Shown here one piece after another: positions 30,557 through 34,765 of a stretch of DNA of 34,765 nt. Positions within the stretch are counted from its first letter, which is position 1, and each line of letters starts with the position of its first letter. The translations under genes were made by a program, and so were the position numbers. The notes below the pieces were generated by a model. The model did not search any database. It saw nothing but the letters and a program-made list of their open reading frames with translations, and was not told the DNA's origin. The DNA comes from Bryobacteraceae bacterium (GTDB taxonomy: Bacteria > Acidobacteriota > Terriglobia > Bryobacterales > Bryobacteraceae), in NCBI GenBank assembly GCA_019748195.1, contig JAIEPW010000103.1, forward strand, positions 1 to 34,765, written 5' to 3'.

Positions 30557-32020
30557 ATGAAACTCTTACGCATCCTCACCGGAGTTGTTCTCGTCGCGGC
30601 CGGTATCCTCATCGGATTCGGCTACGGCCGTTGGTACGGACCGCGCCCAAAGGCCGGTATCACCGAGGCCAAGAAGCCCAAGGGATACCACTGCCCGATG
30701 CATCCCAACTACCGGTCGGACAAACCGGGCGATTGCGGGATTTGTGGCATGAAGTTGGTGCCCGACGATGACCCCAGTCACCCGGAGCATGCGCCGGCGC
30801 AAGCATCGGCTAATCGAAAGCTGCTCTACTATCGCGATCCCAAGAACCCGGAATTCAAGTCCGACAAGCCGGGCCTGAATCCCGCAACCGGAAACGATCT
30901 CGAGCCGGTTTACGCGGACGATCCTGCCTCGATGCCCATGGGCACCATCCGGGTAAGCCCTCAAAAGCAGCAGTTGATCGGCGTCAAGTACGGCGAGGCC
31001 ACGGCTGCCGCGGGCACCCATACTTTTCGCGCGGTGGGACGCGTGGCGATGGATGAGACGAGGATCGCCAAAGTGCAGACCAAGATCGAAGGGTGGATCG
31101 ACAGAGTCCACGTCGATTTTACGGGCAAACTCGTCGAAAAAGGTCAACCCTTGCTGACCGTCTACAGCCCGGAGATGTTGGCGAGCCAGCAGGAGTACCT
31201 GCTCGCCATTCGAGGCCGCGACATGCTGCGAGACAGTCCGCTCGCGGGAACCGGGCAGCAGAACGAGTCGCTGATCGAGGCCGCGAAGAAACGTCTGGAG
31301 CTGTGGGACCTCAGCGACGCGCAGATCGCCGAGATCACTCGCACCGGCAAGGCGCTCAAGAACATCACGCTCTACTCCCCGATCAGCGGCTACGTGATGA
31401 TGCGCAACGCTTTTCCCAAGCAGCGGATCACCCCCGAAACCGAACTCTACACGGTGGCGGACCTAAGCAAGGTTTGGATCATGGCTGACGTCTTCGAGAA
31501 CGAGTCGTCCATGATCCGAGTGGGCATGCCGGCCCGGGTTTCATTGTCCTACGCGGGCGGGCGCAAACTCCAAGGCCGTGTCGATTACATCCAGCCGCAG
31601 GTGGACATGGCGACTCGCACGTTGAAGGTGCGCATCGAGGCTGAGAACCCGGAGATGGTTCTGAAGCCTGAGATGTTTGTGGACGTCGAATTCCAGGTCG
31701 GAATGCCCACCCGTGTCACCGTGCCCTCCGAGGCCGTGCTCAATTCGGGCCTGAAGAAGACGGTGTTCGTCGACCGCGGCAATGGGTATCTGGAGCCCCG
31801 GCAGGTCGAGATTGGCGAGCGCATCGGCAACCGCGTGGAAATCACGAAGGGTGTTCGCGCCGGCGAGCGGCTCGTGATCTCCGGCAACTTCCTCATCGAC
31901 TCCGAAAGCCAGTTGAAGTCGGCGGCGGCCGGCATGGCGGGCCATCAGCATGGAAGCCCGGCTTCAAAATCATCGGAGCCGAAGACGCCATCACGGCTCG
32001 AGGAACACAAGCATGATTGA
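30557..32020 (+). CDS. cusB: CusB-family periplasmic adaptor with N-terminal heavy-metal-binding domain
   Basis: 487 residues. It has an N-terminal TM or signal segment (VVLVAAGILIGFGYG), then a heavy-metal-binding domain with YHCPMHPN and CGICGMKLVP (about 44-70). A second, degenerate copy follows (YYRDPKNPEFKSDKPG, then NPATGNDLEPVY), lacking the usual Met-Gly-Met. The CusB core has barrel-sandwich, alpha-hairpin (LASQQEYLLAIRG), beta-barrel and membrane-proximal domains to about 460. The C-terminus is His-rich (HQHGSPAS, EEHKHD). It captures periplasmic Cu(I)/Ag(I) and hands it to CusA. Its 3' end overlaps the pump gene by eight bases. Confidence 0.93.
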   Translation: MKLLRILTGVVLVAAGILIGFGYGRWYGPRPKAGITEAKKPKGYHCPMHPNYRSDKPGDCGICGMKLVPDDDPSHPEHAPAQASANRKLLYYRDPKNPEFKSDKPGLNPATGNDLEPVYADDPASMPMGTIRVSPQKQQLIGVKYGEATAAAGTHTFRAVGRVAMDETRIAKVQTKIEGWIDRVHVDFTGKLVEKGQPLLTVYSPEMLASQQEYLLAIRGRDMLRDSPLAGTGQQNESLIEAAKKRLELWDLSDAQIAEITRTGKALKNITLYSPISGYVMMRNAFPKQRITPETELYTVADLSKVWIMADVFENESSMIRVGMPARVSLSYAGGRKLQGRVDYIQPQVDMATRTLKVRIEAENPEMVLKPEMFVDVEFQVGMPTRVTVPSEAVLNSGLKKTVFVDRGNGYLEPRQVEIGERIGNRVEITKGVRAGERLVISGNFLIDSESQLKSAAAGMAGHQHGSPASKSSEPKTPSRLEEHKHD

Positions 32021-34765
32021 TCAGATCATCGAGTTCTCCGGCCGCAACAAGTTCCTGATCTTCATCCTGATCGGCTTCCTTGTCGTCGCCGGGCTGTGGT
32101 CGATGCAGCACGTTCCGCTGGACGCCATTCCCGACCTAAGCGACACCCAGGTGATCGTTTACTCTCGCTGGGACCGCAGTCCCGACATTATGGAGGACCA
32201 GGTCACCTATCCGATCGTCACCAGCATGTTGGGGGCGCCGAAGGTGAAGGACGTGCGGGGCTTTTCCGACTTCGGCTACTCGTTCGTCTACATCATCTTC
32301 GAAGAGGGAACCGATATCTACTGGGCCCGCTCGCGCACCCTCGAATACCTCTCCGCGGTTCTTCCCAGGCTCCCGCAAGGCGTCAAGACGGAGTTGGGTC
32401 CGGACGCGACGGGCGTCGGGTGGGTGTTCCAGTATGCCCTGGTGGACGAGAGCGGGAAGCACTCGCTCGCTGAGATGCGCTCGCTGCAGGATTGGTTCCT
32501 GCGGTACCAGTTGAAGTCCGTACCGGGCGTCGCCGAGGTTGCACCGCTCGGCGGTTTCGTGCGGCAGTATCAGGTGAACGTCGATCCCAACCGGCTCCAG
32601 GCTTACAACATCCCCATCATGAAGGTCGTCGAAGCCGTCCGGAACGGAAACAACGACGTCGGCGGCCGGTTGCTCGAGTTTTCGGGAACGGAGTACATGG
32701 TTCGTGGCCGGGGCTATGCCAAGAGCACGGACGACCTCGGCAATATCGTGCTCCTGAACACCGAATCGGGGATCCCCGTCCGGGTCAAGGACGTCGGCGA
32801 TGTCGTACTCGGGCCGGACATCCGGCGAGGCATCGCGGACTGGAACGGCGAAGGGGACGTGGTCTCGGGGATCATCGTCATGCGCCAGGGCGAGAATGCT
32901 CTCCAGGTGATTGACCGCGTCAAGGCCAAGATCAAGGAACTGGAGCCCGGCCTGCCGGAGGGCGTCAAGATCGTCAGTGCGTACGACCGGAGCGACTTGA
33001 TTCTCCGATCCATCGAGAACCTCAAATCGACGCTGATCGAGGAGATGCTGATCGTCGCCCTGGTGATCTTCATTTTCCTGTGGCACGTTCCGAGCGCGAT
33101 CATCCCGGTCTTCACCATCCCCATCGCCATCATCCTGTCGTTCATTCCCATGAAGCTGATGGGCGTCAGTTCGAACATCATGTCGCTGGGCGGCATCGCG
33201 ATCGCCATCGGGGCGATGGTCGACGCGGCGATCGTCGTCGTGGAACAGACGCACAAGCACCTGGAAGAGTGGGATCGCACGGGCCGCCAGAAGGACTACC
33301 ACCGCGTGGTGATCGACGCGGTCAAGGAAGTCGGTGGTCCGAGCTTCTTCGCGCTCCTGGTAATCGCGGTCTCGTTCCTCCCGGTGCTGACGCTCGAAGC
33401 GCAGGAAGGCCGGCTATTCAAGCCGCTGGCCTACACCAAGAACCTCTCGATGATCATCGCCGCGGTCCTGGCCATTACGTTGGACCCGGCCATGCGCCTG
33501 CTGTTCACGCACATGAACAACTTCAGCTTTCGGCCGAAGTGGTTGGCGCGCGTCGCCAACGCCGTGCTCGTCGGCAAGATCCACTCCGAGGAAAATCATC
33601 CGATCAGCAAACTCCTGATCCGGATCTACGATCCCGTCTGCCGCTGGTCGCTTCGTTGGAAGTACGTAGTGATCCTGGGAGCCGTCGCCATGGTGGTGGC
33701 CACGATTCCGATCTACGAGAAGATCGGGTCGGAATTCATGCCGCCGCTCGACGAAGGCACGCTCCTTTTCATGCCGTCGACGCTGCCCGGCATCTCGGTC
33801 ACCGAGGCCGAGAAGCTGATGCAGGTGCAGAACCGCATCATCAAGGGCTTCCCCGAAGTGCTCACGGTCATGGGCAAGAGCGGCCGGGCCGAGACCTCGA
33901 CCGATCCCGCGCCCTTCTCCATGATGGAAACGATCGTGGTTCTCAAGCCGCATCAGCAGTGGCGGAAGGTCGAGACCTGGTACTCGCAATGGACTTGGGC
34001 GCCGCCGTGGCTGAAGGCCGTATTCGGCCGCATCACGCCCGATCACATCTCCACCGAGCAACTGGTCAACGAATTGAACGAAGCCCTTACGCTTCCCGGA
34101 GTCTCGAATGCTTGGACGATGCCAATCAAAGCCCGCATCGACATGCTGACCACGGGCGTTCGCACTCCGGTGGGAATCAAGGTTTATGGTTCCGACCTCA
34201 AGGAGATCGAGCGCATCGGGACGGAGATCGAGGGGCTGCTTCCGCAAGTGCGCGGCACCCGCAACGTATTCGCGGAACGCACCGGCGGCGGCTACTTCCT
34301 CGATTTCGATTGGAAGCGCGAGGAACTCGCCCGCTATGGGTTGAGCATCGAGGACGTGCAGGGCGTTCTGATGAGCGCCGTCGGCGGGGAAAACGTGACG
34401 ACCACGATCGAGGGTCGCGAACGGTATCCCGTCAACGTCCGGTACCTGCGCGACTTTCGGAGCGACCTGAATACGCTGAGCCGCGTGCTGGTGCCAGTGA
34501 TGGATGGCAAGATGCAGATCCCGGTCTCTCAGCTCGCCGATATCCGCATGGCGAGCGGCCCCGCCATGCTGCGCGATGAGAACGGCATGCTCAACGGCTA
34601 CGTCTATGTGGACGTCGCGGGCCGCGACGTGGGCGGCTTCGTGGAAGACGCCAAGAAACTGGTCCGGGAGCGAGTGAAACTGCCCGCCGGCTACACGCTC
34701 GTTTGGAGCGGCCAGTACGAAGCCATGCAGCGAGTACGGGAGAAGTTGACCGTCATTCTCCCTCT
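32013..34765 (+). CDS. cusA: CusA-family heavy-metal RND pump, 3' end outside the window
   Basis: 917 codons are visible of about 1040. The ATG at 32013 follows GAGGAA. It has the first TM helix (FLIFILIGFLVVAGLW), porter domains, and the TM4 proton-relay segment IAIGAMVDAAIVVVE with the Asp and Glu typical of heavy-metal RND pumps. The three methionines that bind Cu(I)/Ag(I) in E. coli CusA have counterparts in LLFMPSTLPG, SMMETIVVL and RIDMLTTGV, so it is the copper/silver type rather than the zinc/cobalt CzcA type. It exports metal across the envelope with the adaptor and outer-membrane protein encoded just upstream. Confidence 0.95.
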   Translation, partial: MIDQIIEFSGRNKFLIFILIGFLVVAGLWSMQHVPLDAIPDLSDTQVIVYSRWDRSPDIMEDQVTYPIVTSMLGAPKVKDVRGFSDFGYSFVYIIFEEGTDIYWARSRTLEYLSAVLPRLPQGVKTELGPDATGVGWVFQYALVDESGKHSLAEMRSLQDWFLRYQLKSVPGVAEVAPLGGFVRQYQVNVDPNRLQAYNIPIMKVVEAVRNGNNDVGGRLLEFSGTEYMVRGRGYAKSTDDLGNIVLLNTESGIPVRVKDVGDVVLGPDIRRGIADWNGEGDVVSGIIVMRQGENALQVIDRVKAKIKELEPGLPEGVKIVSAYDRSDLILRSIENLKSTLIEEMLIVALVIFIFLWHVPSAIIPVFTIPIAIILSFIPMKLMGVSSNIMSLGGIAIAIGAMVDAAIVVVEQTHKHLEEWDRTGRQKDYHRVVIDAVKEVGGPSFFALLVIAVSFLPVLTLEAQEGRLFKPLAYTKNLSMIIAAVLAITLDPAMRLLFTHMNNFSFRPKWLARVANAVLVGKIHSEENHPISKLLIRIYDPVCRWSLRWKYVVILGAVAMVVATIPIYEKIGSEFMPPLDEGTLLFMPSTLPGISVTEAEKLMQVQNRIIKGFPEVLTVMGKSGRAETSTDPAPFSMMETIVVLKPHQQWRKVETWYSQWTWAPPWLKAVFGRITPDHISTEQLVNELNEALTLPGVSNAWTMPIKARIDMLTTGVRTPVGIKVYGSDLKEIERIGTEIEGLLPQVRGTRNVFAERTGGGYFLDFDWKREELARYGLSIEDVQGVLMSAVGGENVTTTIEGRERYPVNVRYLRDFRSDLNTLSRVLVPVMDGKMQIPVSQLADIRMASGPAMLRDENGMLNGYVYVDVAGRDVGGFVEDAKKLVRERVKLPAGYTLVWSGQYEAMQRVREKLTVILP

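Overview
The window is GC-rich, densely coded bacterial DNA and probably comes from the Acidobacteriota (Bryobacterales/Solibacter-like). The best taxonomic hint is a secreted VWFA-domain protein of the kind expanded in acidobacteria. Supporting hints are the short alpha-glucan phosphorylase family, sigma-54 two-component systems and many small secreted proteins. No rRNA, tRNA, CRISPR array or intact insertion sequence was seen. Both ends cut genes: a sigma-54 response regulator on the left and a CusA-type pump on the right.

Layout. (1) 1-6.2 kb: a two-component pair (NtrC-type regulator, CHASE2 sensor kinase) diverges from a Tat-exported, Met-rich multicopper oxidase. This is followed by a minus-strand operon of a Met-rich secreted PQQ-propeller-like protein, a DUF302 protein and an FtrD-like DUF2318 protein. 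(2) 6.2-8.9 kb: a structured non-coding stretch, two hypothetical genes, and a small CBM48 glycogen-binding protein with a truncated copy beside it. (3) 8.9-14.3 kb: an ArnT-like glycosyltransferase, a MacB-like permease, an alpha-glucan phosphorylase and a frameshifted third CBM48 copy. (4) 14.5-17.9 kb: a cytochrome c, a decayed DUF5666-like fragment, and an operon of DUF5666-like protein, TlpA-like protein and beta-barrel protein, preceded by a strong terminator-like hairpin. (5) 17.9-21.1 kb: a merR / MerC-like / thioredoxin cassette with a textbook MerR operator, bracketed by diverged direct repeats, then a VWFA gene and a merR fragment. (6) 21.1-22.4 kb: an orphan restriction-endonuclease-like gene. 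(7) 23.0-34.8 kb: HtrA protease, RsbU phosphatase, NtrC-type regulator, sensor kinase and lytic transglycosylase on the minus strand, diverging from a cusCBA-type copper/silver efflux operon.

The main unifying observation is regulatory. Sigma-54 (-24/-12) promoter sequences lie upstream of most transcription units, correctly oriented and spaced. The multicopper oxidase and the PQQ-like operon also share the same dyad, GGGCAC-N6-GTGCCC, centred about 96 bp upstream of each predicted start site. The cus operon and the lytic transglycosylase/kinase/regulator operon have facing sigma-54 promoters with a large dyad midway between them. I infer a sigma-54-controlled copper/envelope regulon run by the two NtrC-type regulators. 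The oxidase, the Met-rich PQQ-like protein, DUF302, FtrD-like DUF2318 and CusCBA would be its effectors. The FtrD/DUF302/Met-rich-PQQ set is the part least like a described system.
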